Origin: Candidatus Nitrosopelagicus sp.
Lineage (GTDB): Archaea > Thermoproteota > Nitrososphaeria > Nitrososphaerales > Nitrosopumilaceae
Length of the DNA stretch: 41,499 nt
Direction: 5' to 3'
NCBI GenBank assembly: GCA_028345195.1
Contig: JAOMCX010000011.1
Location: 1 to 41,499, forward strand
Shown here: piece by piece, positions 32,913-41,100 of the stretch
Numbering within the stretch: the first letter of the stretch is position 1
Layout of the letters: each line of letters opens with the position of its first letter
Program-made: the position numbers and the translations under genes
Notes under the pieces: generated by a model
What the model was told of the DNA's origin: nothing
Databases searched by the model: none
The model's input: the letters and a program-made list of their open reading frames with translations, nothing else

Positions 32913-33005
32913 ACGAAAAACTTCGTTTTAGTAATTTTCATAGTGCCAATATCAAAATAAAGATTTTACCAGTAGATCATAAAATGATCGAAACGAATTT
33001 CGTTT
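32913..33005. repeat. Two ACGAA/TTCGT inverted repeats in the nrdJ upstream spacer
   Basis: ACGAA-AAAC-TTCGT lies at 32913-32926 and AAACGAA-T-TTCGTTT at 32991-33005. Both share the right half TTCGTTTTA, so they also form a direct repeat 77 bases apart. They lie 92-184 bases above the nrdJ start, in the 252-base spacer after the HTH/ATP-cone gene. Their symmetry suits a dimeric winged-helix regulator. Confidence 0.55.
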
Positions 33006-33073
33006 TAAAATTAGTACAATAACAAAAACTAAAATAAAATTAAAATTTTTGTGGCTAGAAAATACGGATTAAT

Positions 33074-35149
33074 TTATTTTATTGGCTTGAATGACGAAAT
33101 TAGTGAAGAAGCTTTCTCAATTGCTTTTTGAATGTCAAGTTCTTTTGCTTTTGGATCAAATGGCAATTTGACAAGTACGCCCCCATCTAATATTTTTGAG
33201 ATTTTATTACAGTCAGTTATGATCTCGCTTTTAGCAGTTAATTTTCCAAGTTCTGAAGAGTTTAATTCTAATCCCTGAGAATAAAGATCCCCTTCTAGAA
33301 CATCCATTATAGAATTTTTACCATACTTTTCACTGTCAAGTGTAACAAATCTTGTTAGATCATCACTATCAACCATAGAAATAGAGACATCGATTCCCAT
33401 TTCTTGACCTTTTTTATGTGCAATATCAACAGCCGTTTCTAAAACTTTATTCAAAATTTCTTTTCCTTCTTTGTCTTCCTTATGTCCAAGTATTTTATGT
33501 ACTGCTTCTTTTAGTCCAACAAAATTTAGAACTATGGATGTGTTATTTTTTTGCATGAATTGTGTTTTTTCTGCTAAGATTGGATTTACACCACGTCTAA
33601 TTAGATCTGATACATCTTTTTTGCGAGTTGCCATTGCAGCAATTGCAGGTTTCATTAATAAAACAAGTCTAGCTCTAAAGTAAGTTTCATCCTTACTTGA
33701 TTCTAGTGCTAAACGTGGAAGGTTAATGGTTAATGATCCTAGTTTAATTGATGGTTCAGGAGTTTTGTTTGAATTTTTAATTGCATTAGTTGAACATGTG
33801 CCTTTTGAGAATGTTATATTGCCACCCAATGACACAGTTTGTGCAAGTATTTGCGAATGATCTATAACTTTACCTTTTTCATAATCAATAACTAAACCTA
33901 TTTTTGGTGCAGAAGTGGATTTAAGAAAAGTATTGTATGCTGAGAAAATTATATTGATTAATTTTTTATCACCTGAAAGTGGTATTCTAAAAGATAGTAT
34001 TGTTGGTGATTTATCTAAACTAGTAGATGTAGATGACATTGTGAAAACATCGACAAGCATTTTTTCAACGTCATCAGTACTCTTTGAGAACTTTCCTAGT
34101 ACGGTAGTTAGATCATCAATTACTATTTCTTGTGATGATTCTTTTGATACCAAATTAAAGATCATTGGTAGTAGTTTTCTCAAATCATCAAATGTTTTTG
34201 GTGAAGAAACTCGCGTAACATCTGGACATTTACCTTTGAGATCAATTCCATCATCGATTAGTTCTTTAAGATTTAGAAATATAGTATCAGGAATTAGTGA
34301 CCACAGACCAAGATTAGAAATATGTAACTCTCCAGATAAATGAGAATCAGCTATATCTTTTGGTAGTGTATTTGTGAGTAAATATTCAGCCAGGGTGTTT
34401 TTTCCACTAGTGAAAAGTACGTCTTCAACACCATTTCGAATATTTTCAACATTAGTGAACATTTCTTGAACCTCAAATACAGGCATGCCAAGTCTTGCCA
34501 GTTTATTTCTATATTCTTCATGACCATGCTCTAATAGTACATTATTTACCATTTCACGAATTAATGAACCGGTAAGGTACGTAGTTTGGAATTTGTATAT
34601 TCTATTTTCTACTTCTTCGGTAATTTTTTGTGATAATTCGAGTGGAAGACTTCCCTCTCGAACTAGTGATTGAATTATTTTATCAGAATTGAACTCTTCA
34701 ATTGAATCATGTGATGTACGAACATACATTTTTCCACTCTCAATAATAGAACGTTCTTCGATTTGTCTTGCTAGACTAAGGACTAATTTTCCTAGATTTG
34801 TTATAGTGTAACGTCTTTCAGATTTATTTAATGCAACAAGAGATTGTCTGAGTAGTTTTCTTAGATGATAAGCAAATTTTCCACTTTCCTTTTTTGATTT
34901 AAAGCCTGCCAGGGATTTTAGCTCAGAATAGGTCAAAGGACCTTTAGAATTTAGGATTCTCAAAATATCGATTCTGTTTGGACTAGCCATAACAGAGAAG
35001 ATCATTCTAACACGTTTTGATGTAGATTGTAAACGTCCATCTCCTGAAGAACCATCATCTATTTCAAGATCTAGATCATCATCGTCGTCGACGCCAGCAT
35101 CGACATCCATATCTAATTCTTCTTCAAAATCTGCGTCCTGCTTCCCCAT
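33074..35149 (-). CDS. HTH + ATP-cone + degenerate class III RNR-like domain protein (putative dNTP-sensing regulator)
   Basis: A 691-residue protein with four parts. Residues 1-33 are highly acidic. Residues about 45-125 form an ArsR-like winged helix (FSVMASPNRIDILRILNSKG, FAYHLRKLLRQSLVAL, YTITNLGKLVL). Residues about 140-228 form an ATP-cone (SIEEFNSDKIIQSLVREGSL to EEYRNKLARLGM). From about 240 the sequence follows anaerobic reductase NrdD (TLPKDIADSHLSGELHISNL, GSLTINLPRLALES, LNFVGLKEAVHKIL). Only three cysteines are present (about C308, C452 and one near the end), and the C-terminal zinc site and glycyl-radical motif of NrdD are missing. Catalysis is therefore unlikely; nucleotide sensing coupled to DNA binding is the natural inference. 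The gene precedes nrdJ. Confidence 0.85.
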   Translation of the reverse strand: MGKQDADFEEELDMDVDAGVDDDDDLDLEIDDGSSGDGRLQSTSKRVRMIFSVMASPNRIDILRILNSKGPLTYSELKSLAGFKSKKESGKFAYHLRKLLRQSLVALNKSERRYTITNLGKLVLSLARQIEERSIIESGKMYVRTSHDSIEEFNSDKIIQSLVREGSLPLELSQKITEEVENRIYKFQTTYLTGSLIREMVNNVLLEHGHEEYRNKLARLGMPVFEVQEMFTNVENIRNGVEDVLFTSGKNTLAEYLLTNTLPKDIADSHLSGELHISNLGLWSLIPDTIFLNLKELIDDGIDLKGKCPDVTRVSSPKTFDDLRKLLPMIFNLVSKESSQEIVIDDLTTVLGKFSKSTDDVEKMLVDVFTMSSTSTSLDKSPTILSFRIPLSGDKKLINIIFSAYNTFLKSTSAPKIGLVIDYEKGKVIDHSQILAQTVSLGGNITFSKGTCSTNAIKNSNKTPEPSIKLGSLTINLPRLALESSKDETYFRARLVLLMKPAIAAMATRKKDVSDLIRRGVNPILAEKTQFMQKNNTSIVLNFVGLKEAVHKILGHKEDKEGKEILNKVLETAVDIAHKKGQEMGIDVSISMVDSDDLTRFVTLDSEKYGKNSIMDVLEGDLYSQGLELNSSELGKLTAKSEIITDCNKISKILDGGVLVKLPFDPKAKELDIQKAIEKASSLISSFKPIK

Positions 35150-35213
35150 TGAATTTGTAAAGAAGAAATTAGGTATTAAGGCTTGTTGTCACTAGTACAT
35201 CGAATAAAAAAGA

Positions 35214-35375
35214 TCATTTCTCTTCAACATCTAAAGAAAATTCTGACGTTGACAGAGTTTGATTACATGATGGACACTTGTTATTGTAATGTTTTAGAAC
35301 ATCTTTGACAGACTTTAACATTTTCATTGTAGAGATTTTTTCTCCACATTTTCCACAAACAACTTCTACTGACAT
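35214..35375 (-). CDS. Small zinc-ribbon protein (53 residues)
   Basis: A short gene read from the ATG at 35373-35375 to the TGA at 35214. The product begins MSVEVVCGKCGEKISTMKML and has a second CxxC in KCPSCNQTLS, so it forms a single zinc ribbon with a basic helix between the pairs (KMLKSVKDVLKHYNNK), ending in an acidic tail. It lies 64 bases upstream of the HTH/ATP-cone gene on the same strand and may be co-transcribed. Function is unknown. Confidence 0.75.
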   Translation of the reverse strand: MSVEVVCGKCGEKISTMKMLKSVKDVLKHYNNKCPSCNQTLSTSEFSLDVEEK

Positions 35376-35444
35376 AATAGATCAATTTTTGAATGACAAT
35401 TAAAAATTATGAAAAATTTTTTTAATAAATTCAATAAAAATGAT

Positions 35445-35831
35445 TTACTGTTTTTCTAAGACAATTCCACGTTCGTCAAATCCCGTAATTTTGACAGAAG
35501 TTCCAATTGGTAAATCTTCAGGAGTTGGTATTTTACCTAAAAAGCCAGATACTCTTATGCCTGAATCATCTAATTCCATTACAACCCAAGCATATGGAGC
35601 CAATTCTTCAAATCCCGCTGGAGGAACGGTCATTATTGTATATGTCACAACTTTTCCAGTTCCTTTTAGAATAGTATCTTCAAATTCTTTGCTTCCACAT
35701 GATTTACAATAATAAACAGTTGCCAAAAGAATCTCACCACATTTGCTACATTTCCTAGCTAAAATATTACCAGCCTTTGCTGCTTCTATGAATTCAGGTT
35801 TTGCAGACAATTTACACACTTTCAAACACAT
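35445..35831 (-). CDS. DUF35 OB-fold/zinc-ribbon acyl-CoA-binding protein, thiolase partner
   Basis: A 128-residue protein with a rubredoxin-like zinc ribbon (CSKCGEILLATVYYCKSCGS) followed by an OB-fold (GKVVTYTIMTVPPAGFEELA to VKITGFDERGIVLE). DUF35 proteins pair with archaeal thiolases and bind the CoA pantetheine; in some archaea they bridge thiolase and HMG-CoA synthase. The start is taken at the ATG at 35829-35831, inside the 3' end of the thiolase gene (20-base overlap). A TTG just downstream (MSAKPEFIEAA) is also possible. Translational coupling to the thiolase is expected. Confidence 0.92.
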   Translation of the reverse strand: MCLKVCKLSAKPEFIEAAKAGNILARKCSKCGEILLATVYYCKSCGSKEFEDTILKGTGKVVTYTIMTVPPAGFEELAPYAWVVMELDDSGIRVSGFLGKIPTPEDLPIGTSVKITGFDERGIVLEKQ

Positions 35832-36972
35832 GAACTGCACAACTTGCTCCAGTTGCACCAAAGTTTTGTGTCAATCCAATTTTTGCATCGTTAACGGTTC
35901 GTTCACCAGATTTTCCTGTTAATTGTTCGTATACTTCAACAACTTGTCCAACACCGGTTGCACCTATTGGATGTCCTTTTGATTTTAAGCCACCAGATGG
36001 ATTAATAGAAATTGAACCGTTTAGTTTAGTCTCACCGTTTCTTGCAGCTGTTGCACCTGTACCTTTTTCAAAGAAGCCCAAGTCTTCACTATCAACTACT
36101 TCTGCAACTGTAAAGCAATCATGAACTTCAGCAAAGTCAACATCTTTTGCAGTAATTCCTGCCATTTTGTATGCAGCAGCTGCTGCAATTTTTGTACTAG
36201 GTATAGTTGTTAATTGTTCACGTCCTTGTAATGCTGCAGGAGAACCTCCACGGCCAGAACCAATTACTTTGACATAATCTTTTGAATGTTCCTTAGCAAA
36301 TTTTTCATTACATAAAATAACAGAACTTGCACCATCAGAAAATGGACAGCAATCATATAATTTTAAAGGACTAGCAACTACTGCAGAGTTCATTACATCA
36401 TCAATACTAATTTTTTTTCTCAAGTGTGCTTTAGGATTTAATACACCATTTTCATGATTTTTTACTGCAACGCTTGCAAGATCCTCTTCAGTTGCATCAA
36501 ATTCATGTAAATATGCACGTGCCATTGATGCAAACAAACCAGGAAATGATGCACCTGCTTGGCCTTCATAAAAGAAATCAGAACAATAAGAAAAGTAAGT
36601 TGTAGTCCAGTCAGTACCTGTGTGAGTAACTTTTTCAGTTCCTGTAACTAGTACTGCATCATAAAATCCTGCTGCAACATTTGCAAATGCTTCTCTAAAA
36701 GAAACAGAACCACTGCCACATGCAGATTCAATTGATAATGATGGACATTCAGAAATTCCTAGATTACTCATAACTACCGGGCCTAAGTGAACCTGCTTGT
36801 CTGCTACACCAAATACATTAGAAATGTAACCTGCTTCAATCTCTTTAGGTTCAATTCCTGCACTTTCAATTGCACCAACAGATGCTTGTAAAGTAATATC
36901 AGATATACTATCATCAAGTTTACCATATTTTGTACTACCTCCGCCTAAAACACAAACGCTTTCTCTTTCCAC
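35812..36972 (-). CDS. Archaeal thiolase (acetyl-CoA C-acetyltransferase, SCP-x-like)
   Basis: A 386-residue thiolase of the archaeal/SCP2 type. The nucleophilic Cys is in SIESACGSGSVSFREAF, the catalytic His in LKSKGHPIGATGVGQ, and the EVHDCFTVAE segment is typical of the archaeal branch. It catalyses acetoacetyl-CoA formation (mevalonate pathway) or cleavage (last step of the HP/HB cycle). HMG-CoA synthase is not adjacent, although it often is in archaea, which leaves the carbon-cycle role open. Coupled to the DUF35 gene by overlap. Confidence 0.9.
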   Translation of the reverse strand: MERESVCVLGGGSTKYGKLDDSISDITLQASVGAIESAGIEPKEIEAGYISNVFGVADKQVHLGPVVMSNLGISECPSLSIESACGSGSVSFREAFANVAAGFYDAVLVTGTEKVTHTGTDWTTTYFSYCSDFFYEGQAGASFPGLFASMARAYLHEFDATEEDLASVAVKNHENGVLNPKAHLRKKISIDDVMNSAVVASPLKLYDCCPFSDGASSVILCNEKFAKEHSKDYVKVIGSGRGGSPAALQGREQLTTIPSTKIAAAAAYKMAGITAKDVDFAEVHDCFTVAEVVDSEDLGFFEKGTGATAARNGETKLNGSISINPSGGLKSKGHPIGATGVGQVVEVYEQLTGKSGERTVNDAKIGLTQNFGATGASCAVHVFESV

Positions 36973-37044
36973 GAAAAATTGCTGACCTAGTCCCTATAAA
37001 AATTGATCAAGTAATTTCATAAACTTGAATCAATCTTAAATGAT

Positions 37045-37485
37045 GTGAGAAAAAAGATCCAAGTTTCTGTTACAAAATCAGAAAAACGGAATGTAGCAAA
37101 GTCAACCAAAAAAATTATAGAAAATTTTAAGATAGAAATTGATCAATACTATGATGAGAAAGGATTTGTTTCATTTTCTGCAAAGAGTAAAAAATATACA
37201 ATTTTAGGAACAAATTCACCGAAAGAAGGCATTTGTGAATGTCCAGAGTGTCACAAGGGACAATTATCAGTAATCAAATCAAATACAACAAAGAAACGAT
37301 TCATTGGATGTACAAATTATCAAAATGGATGTAAGGCATCAGCACCACTTTTACAAAAAGCAATGCTAAAGGTTCTAAAAACTAAATGTCCAGAGTGTCA
37401 ATGGCCAACTGTAATTTTCAGATATACAAGAAAACAAGAGTGGAGAAGACAGTGCGCTAACATGAAATGTAAAACTAGATCTTAA
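37045..37485 (+). CDS. Stand-alone topoisomerase I-type C4 zinc-finger protein
   Basis: A 146-residue protein from a GTG start at 37045; the nearby ATG at 37040 is closed by TGA. An N-terminal basic region (RKKIQVSVTKSEKRNVAKST) is followed by a small beta domain and two zinc fingers of the kind found at the C-terminus of bacterial topoisomerase I: CPECHKGQL...CTNYQNGC and CPECQWPTVIFRYTRKQEWR...CANMKC. No topoisomerase catalytic domain is attached, so this may be a nucleic-acid-binding accessory. Its last 11 bases overlap the convergent nitrilase-family gene. Confidence 0.8.
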   Translation: MRKKIQVSVTKSEKRNVAKSTKKIIENFKIEIDQYYDEKGFVSFSAKSKKYTILGTNSPKEGICECPECHKGQLSVIKSNTTKKRFIGCTNYQNGCKASAPLLQKAMLKVLKTKCPECQWPTVIFRYTRKQEWRRQCANMKCKTRS

Positions 37486-38284
37486 AATCAGAGTAAATGT
37501 CTGTTCTTCGATTCTTTAGTAGTGGTAGTTTTTTTCTTATTTCATGAACTTTATCTAAAGAGATGTTTACATATCCAATTCCTTGACGTTTTTTCATATC
37601 TAGTAAGATACGACCATAAGGATCAACTGCTAAACTTCTTCCAGAATATACATGACCTAAATGATCGGGTGCTATCACATAACAACCATTTTCAATTGCA
37701 CGTGATTTGTTTAATGTTAACCAGTGTTCTTCTTTCATAGGACCATTCACCCATGCAGACGGTACAACTAAAATTTCTGTACCAGATGATGCCAATGTTC
37801 TTGACATTTCAGGAAATCGTAAATCATAACAAATTAGCATTCCCATTTTTCCAACAGAAGTTTTTGTCGGTAATGGAATTTCTGTACCAGATGACATTTT
37901 ATCAGATTCTTTAAAGCCTAAAGCATCGTAAAGGTGAATTTTTCTATATTTTCCAGTCACTTCTCCTTTTTTGTTTATGATAAATGATGTATCATACACA
38001 CGGTCTTTTTTTCTACTCTTCTCATACATTGTACCAACTATACCAATTGAGTTATCTTTTGCAGATTCTGCAACAGCAGATACAAATTCACCGTTAATTG
38101 TTTCAGCCTCTTGTGCAACTTGTTTTGCTGTTTGTTTTGATGTAGTGTAAAACATCATGTATTCAGGAAAGGTACACATGTCAGCACCATTTTTTGCTGC
38201 TTGTTTTATGTAATCTAAAATTTTTGGGAGATTTTTTTCTTTTGCAGTTGATGCTTTGAATTGAACTAGTGCAATTTTTGACAT
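37475..38284 (-). CDS. Carbon-nitrogen hydrolase (nitrilase superfamily, Nit/omega-amidase-like)
   Basis: A 269-residue member of the nitrilase superfamily. The Glu-Lys-Cys triad is visible: E41 in CTFPEYM, K115 in GKYRKIHLYD and C152 in MLICYDLRFPEM. Spacing and the motif SGTEILVVPSAWVNGP fit the Nit1/Nit2 branch, whose members hydrolyse deaminated glutathione or omega-amides; a role in metabolite repair is plausible. Other amidases such as N-carbamoyl hydrolases share the fold. It overlaps the zinc-finger gene tail-to-tail. Confidence 0.88.
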   Translation of the reverse strand: MSKIALVQFKASTAKEKNLPKILDYIKQAAKNGADMCTFPEYMMFYTTSKQTAKQVAQEAETINGEFVSAVAESAKDNSIGIVGTMYEKSRKKDRVYDTSFIINKKGEVTGKYRKIHLYDALGFKESDKMSSGTEIPLPTKTSVGKMGMLICYDLRFPEMSRTLASSGTEILVVPSAWVNGPMKEEHWLTLNKSRAIENGCYVIAPDHLGHVYSGRSLAVDPYGRILLDMKKRQGIGYVNISLDKVHEIRKKLPLLKNRRTDIYSDFKI

Positions 38285-38319
38285 GATTAATCTAAAAGTT
38301 ATGAAAATAAAAAGATAGT

Positions 38320-38496
38320 TTAGAGTTGGTCTCCTGCAAGAAACCAGTTCTCTTTTGGGTTTTCGTCAAAGACTATAATCACATGTTCTTTCTTTGTTTT
38401 TAGAATCTCAACTGCAGATTCAGTGACAGCCTTTGCAAATTCCTGTTTTTGTTCTTCAGAACGACCAGGATATAGTGATACGTGTACGTATGGCAT
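38320..38496 (-). CDS. 4-oxalocrotonate tautomerase family protein (58 residues)
   Basis: A short gene from the ATG at 38494-38496 to the TAA at 38320. The product starts MPYVHVSLYPGRSEEQKQEF; after Met removal the N-terminal Pro is the catalytic base of the 4-OT family. The central helix (FAKAVTESAVEILK) and the strand HVIIVFDENPKENW are standard. Family members tautomerise enol/keto acids, but small copies in non-degraders often have no known substrate. It lies 35 bases upstream of the nitrilase-family gene on the same strand. Confidence 0.85.
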   Translation of the reverse strand: MPYVHVSLYPGRSEEQKQEFAKAVTESAVEILKTKKEHVIIVFDENPKENWFLAGDQL

Positions 38497-38534
38497 GAAT
38501 TGGAATTGTAAGAGTGATAATTTAATTGATTGAA

Positions 38535-39302
38535 TTAACGCCAGTCGTCTCTATACCCATATCTAGAACCATAAGTCTCAGAACGGTTTGTTTTTTTATA
38601 GAAATATCCAACTCCTAATCCTAAAAAGAATCCACCAATATGCGCTAAAAATGCAACACCGCCACCCGCAACACCAAAACCGCCTATGAAGAATGGCAAT
38701 AAATTTTGGAAGATTAACCAAAATGGTAAAAAGAATTTTGCAGGAATGTGCATCATGCGCCAGAAGAATCCTAACATTACAAACGTCATGACCTTAGCTC
38801 GTGGGAACATTACCAAGTATGCACCTAAAATTCCAGCTATAGCTCCTGATGCACCAACTGCAGGAATTCCACTTCCTGCATCACCATAAATGTGAATTAA
38901 ACCTGCACCAACACCCCACATTAAATAAATTCCAATATACTTTACTCGACCAAATTTTGCTTCAATGTTATCACCAAAGATCCAAAGAAACAACATGTTT
39001 CCCCCGAGATGCATTATTCCTCCGTGCATGAACGTTGACGTAATCAAAGTCAGTTCAGGAATTGCAGGACAATTAATAATTTCAGCGCCGGTATTGATTC
39101 CATCAATCTGACCTGTAACACATCCAGGAACAGCACCCCATGTCAAAAACATGTTCATTGCTTCACGATTTGAAAACTCGATGAATTGACCAGTTATTGT
39201 GACCTCAATTCCAAATACTATGACATTGATAATGATTAGTGCAATTGTTAGTTTTGGTTTAAATCCTGGCGGATGTGGATTTTCATCTCTTAATGGAAGC
39301 AT
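38535..39302 (-). CDS. Rhomboid-family intramembrane serine protease
   Basis: A 255-residue membrane protein with about six helices. The catalytic Ser is S152 in GASGAIAG, the partner His is H221 in FLAHIGGFF, and the oxyanion-type motif MHGGIMHLGGNM precedes them, with N102. A soluble loop with two Cys (C61 and C78) sits between the first helices on the likely outer face. The C-terminal tail is basic and Tyr-rich. Substrates are unknown; secreted and S-layer-associated proteins nearby are candidates only by proximity. Confidence 0.93.
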   Translation of the reverse strand: MLPLRDENPHPPGFKPKLTIALIIINVIVFGIEVTITGQFIEFSNREAMNMFLTWGAVPGCVTGQIDGINTGAEIINCPAIPELTLITSTFMHGGIMHLGGNMLFLWIFGDNIEAKFGRVKYIGIYLMWGVGAGLIHIYGDAGSGIPAVGASGAIAGILGAYLVMFPRAKVMTFVMLGFFWRMMHIPAKFFLPFWLIFQNLLPFFIGGFGVAGGGVAFLAHIGGFFLGLGVGYFYKKTNRSETYGSRYGYRDDWR

Positions 39303-39349
39303 GAATCAATCAAAGTTTGTTTGGTTTGTATAAGAATTTTCAGGTAAGT

Positions 39350-41005
39350 CTAAACTGAGATAATTCCTTCTTTAACTAGGAATTGAATTCCAGATGCAAA
39401 TGTGTTATCATCAATTTCACCATTAGCCCACCATGCTGCATTATTTCTTACCCAATCAGGAATAGTTGCATTATCATTTTGTGCACCACTAGATGTAGTT
39501 GGTACAGAGATAATTCCTTGTTTTATCATAAACTCAATTCCAGATGCAAATGTGTTATCATCAATTTCGCCATCAGACCACCACTTTGCATTATTTTTTA
39601 CCCAATCAGGAATACTAACAGATTGTTGTGGTGACGGAGTTGGTACAAATGAACTACTAGTAGATACTCCTACCTCAAACATTTGAGATGACTGGAAAAA
39701 TTCATCATAGTTAGAGAAACCTTCACCGGTTAATACCAAATTCAAGGTGTACATATTATCATCAGGTATGGTTATGAGATGAGTAGCAATTCCCTCTACT
39801 GACTTTGTACCTACAAATAGCTCAGGATTGTCACCGGTAACCAAATTGAATTGTTCACCTTGTGGATTTACCAAACCAAATGCATAGATTACATCTTTTA
39901 CTAAACCATTGTTATTATCAAAGAATGAAAACTCAAATGGAATTTCATCTCCTGCGCCATATTTAGAATCCCAAGCTATGATTGCTTTGTATCCATTATC
40001 AAATGACATATCAAAAGAATTTTTCTTAACAGTTCCTTCTGGAACTAATTCAAAACTCATTGATTTAGATGAATAGTGAGATTCCCCTAAGAGTTCATTA
40101 ATTCTTTGTAATTCAGTTCCTGTAACTAAAAAGTGAACAATGTTTTCAGTCTCAGATGAATATGGATCCATAACTAGAACTCTTTGATCAACTTCAACAC
40201 CATCTACGTAGCCCTTGAATGATGTTTCAGGGTTGTATGGATCAAATGATTTAGGTACACGAATCTCTTCATGAACCATTTGAACTAGTTCAATATATTC
40301 AGGATCCCAATCAAAAGGCATGTCAAATGATATTGCGTTATTACCTTGATTAAATGAAAAATTTTCTACATCATCATAATAGGTTTTCACTGTAACAGGA
40401 ACTTCTGCAGCTTCTGCAGTTTTAATAAAGAAACTTTGGTCTTGTGCAACACTAACAAATGTGTCAAAGTTTAGTGGTTGTGCAACTAATGATCTAGGAC
40501 TAGTTGCTCCTTCAATTGATACTTTGACATTGTATAATCCACCTTTTTCAAAGATTGGTCCATCAATGAGTGGGCGACCATCACCTCTTGCAAATAATCC
40601 ACCTGCGGTTCCATGTACCTCACCATAATATTCGGTACATTTCCAAGGCTTTGCTTCGTAACAATCACCTTTTGGTCTAACCTCGACATTTAGTTCACCA
40701 TCATCATCGTAGAAATAATTTCTAGCTAAAAGATCACCGCTTCTCCAGACTTCAACACGATATGTTACTTGTTCCAAGTTTTCATCAGTTAACATATCAT
40801 AGAAACGAATTGCGATATTTGCTGAATCAACTTCACCTGCAGTCATATCAGCAGGATCTAATTGTGTGAAAATTGTAACCTCCATACCTTCAAAACTAAT
40901 TGGAGGAGCAGCATCACCACCTAAACCATGACCAAAAGCATCTTCACTTAGAAATGGTAAAGTTACACAGACAGCTGCAATGAGTAAGAAACTTTTGTAG
41001 TACAA
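39350..41005 (-). CDS. Secreted surface protein with C-terminal tandem IPDW repeats
   Basis: A 551-residue protein from a TTG start (41003-41005) with a signal peptide (KSFLLIAAVCVTLPFL) and likely cleavage before GHGLGGDAAPPI. Beta-rich extracellular domains follow (TIFTQLDPADMTAGEVDSAN, YRVEVWRSGDLLARNYFYDD, YNVKVSIEGAT). The C-terminus has two copies of a about 37-residue unit, IPDWVKNNAKWWSDGEIDD and IPDWVRNNAAWWANGEIDD, each ending in GIxFxxxxGIIS. Such repeats recur in thaumarchaeal secreted proteins and may anchor them in the envelope. The early domain resembles the divergent secreted protein at 41101. Function is unknown. Confidence 0.85.
   Translation of the reverse strand: MYYKSFLLIAAVCVTLPFLSEDAFGHGLGGDAAPPISFEGMEVTIFTQLDPADMTAGEVDSANIAIRFYDMLTDENLEQVTYRVEVWRSGDLLARNYFYDDDGELNVEVRPKGDCYEAKPWKCTEYYGEVHGTAGGLFARGDGRPLIDGPIFEKGGLYNVKVSIEGATSPRSLVAQPLNFDTFVSVAQDQSFFIKTAEAAEVPVTVKTYYDDVENFSFNQGNNAISFDMPFDWDPEYIELVQMVHEEIRVPKSFDPYNPETSFKGYVDGVEVDQRVLVMDPYSSETENIVHFLVTGTELQRINELLGESHYSSKSMSFELVPEGTVKKNSFDMSFDNGYKAIIAWDSKYGAGDEIPFEFSFFDNNNGLVKDVIYAFGLVNPQGEQFNLVTGDNPELFVGTKSVEGIATHLITIPDDNMYTLNLVLTGEGFSNYDEFFQSSQMFEVGVSTSSSFVPTPSPQQSVSIPDWVKNNAKWWSDGEIDDNTFASGIEFMIKQGIISVPTTSSGAQNDNATIPDWVRNNAAWWANGEIDDNTFASGIQFLVKEGIISV
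39353..39613. repeat. Two tandem IPDW-repeat units in the secreted protein gene
   Basis: Units at about 39353-39463 and 39503-39613 are offset by 150 bases (50 codons). A stretch of about 30 bases is identical in both (around 39388-39418 and 39538-39568), while the rest differs at scattered positions, so the duplication is older than that in the 14560-15186 gene or is kept similar by protein-level selection. Confidence 0.85.
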
Positions 41006-41100
41006 TTACCATTTTTTGCCTTGAATCACCTATTAATGATTCGATGAATTTCAATAATTATTACGAGATCATTTTTATTATATTCAGATGGATTTTCACT
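41006..41100. promoter_or_regulatory. Divergent promoter region between two secreted-protein genes
   Basis: A 95-base spacer. On the minus strand CATTAATAGG (41029-41038) is about 28 bases from the TTG at 41005. On the plus strand TTTTTATTATATT (41072-41084) is about 23 bases from the ATG at 41101. Both spacings fit leaderless or near-leaderless mRNAs. The pair may be co-regulated. Confidence 0.5.

Noticed and set aside
32888-33022. A 44-codon plus-strand frame in the nrdJ upstream spacer
   Set aside because: Basic, motif-free product without a convincing promoter; the inverted repeats in the same stretch explain its conspicuous words better.
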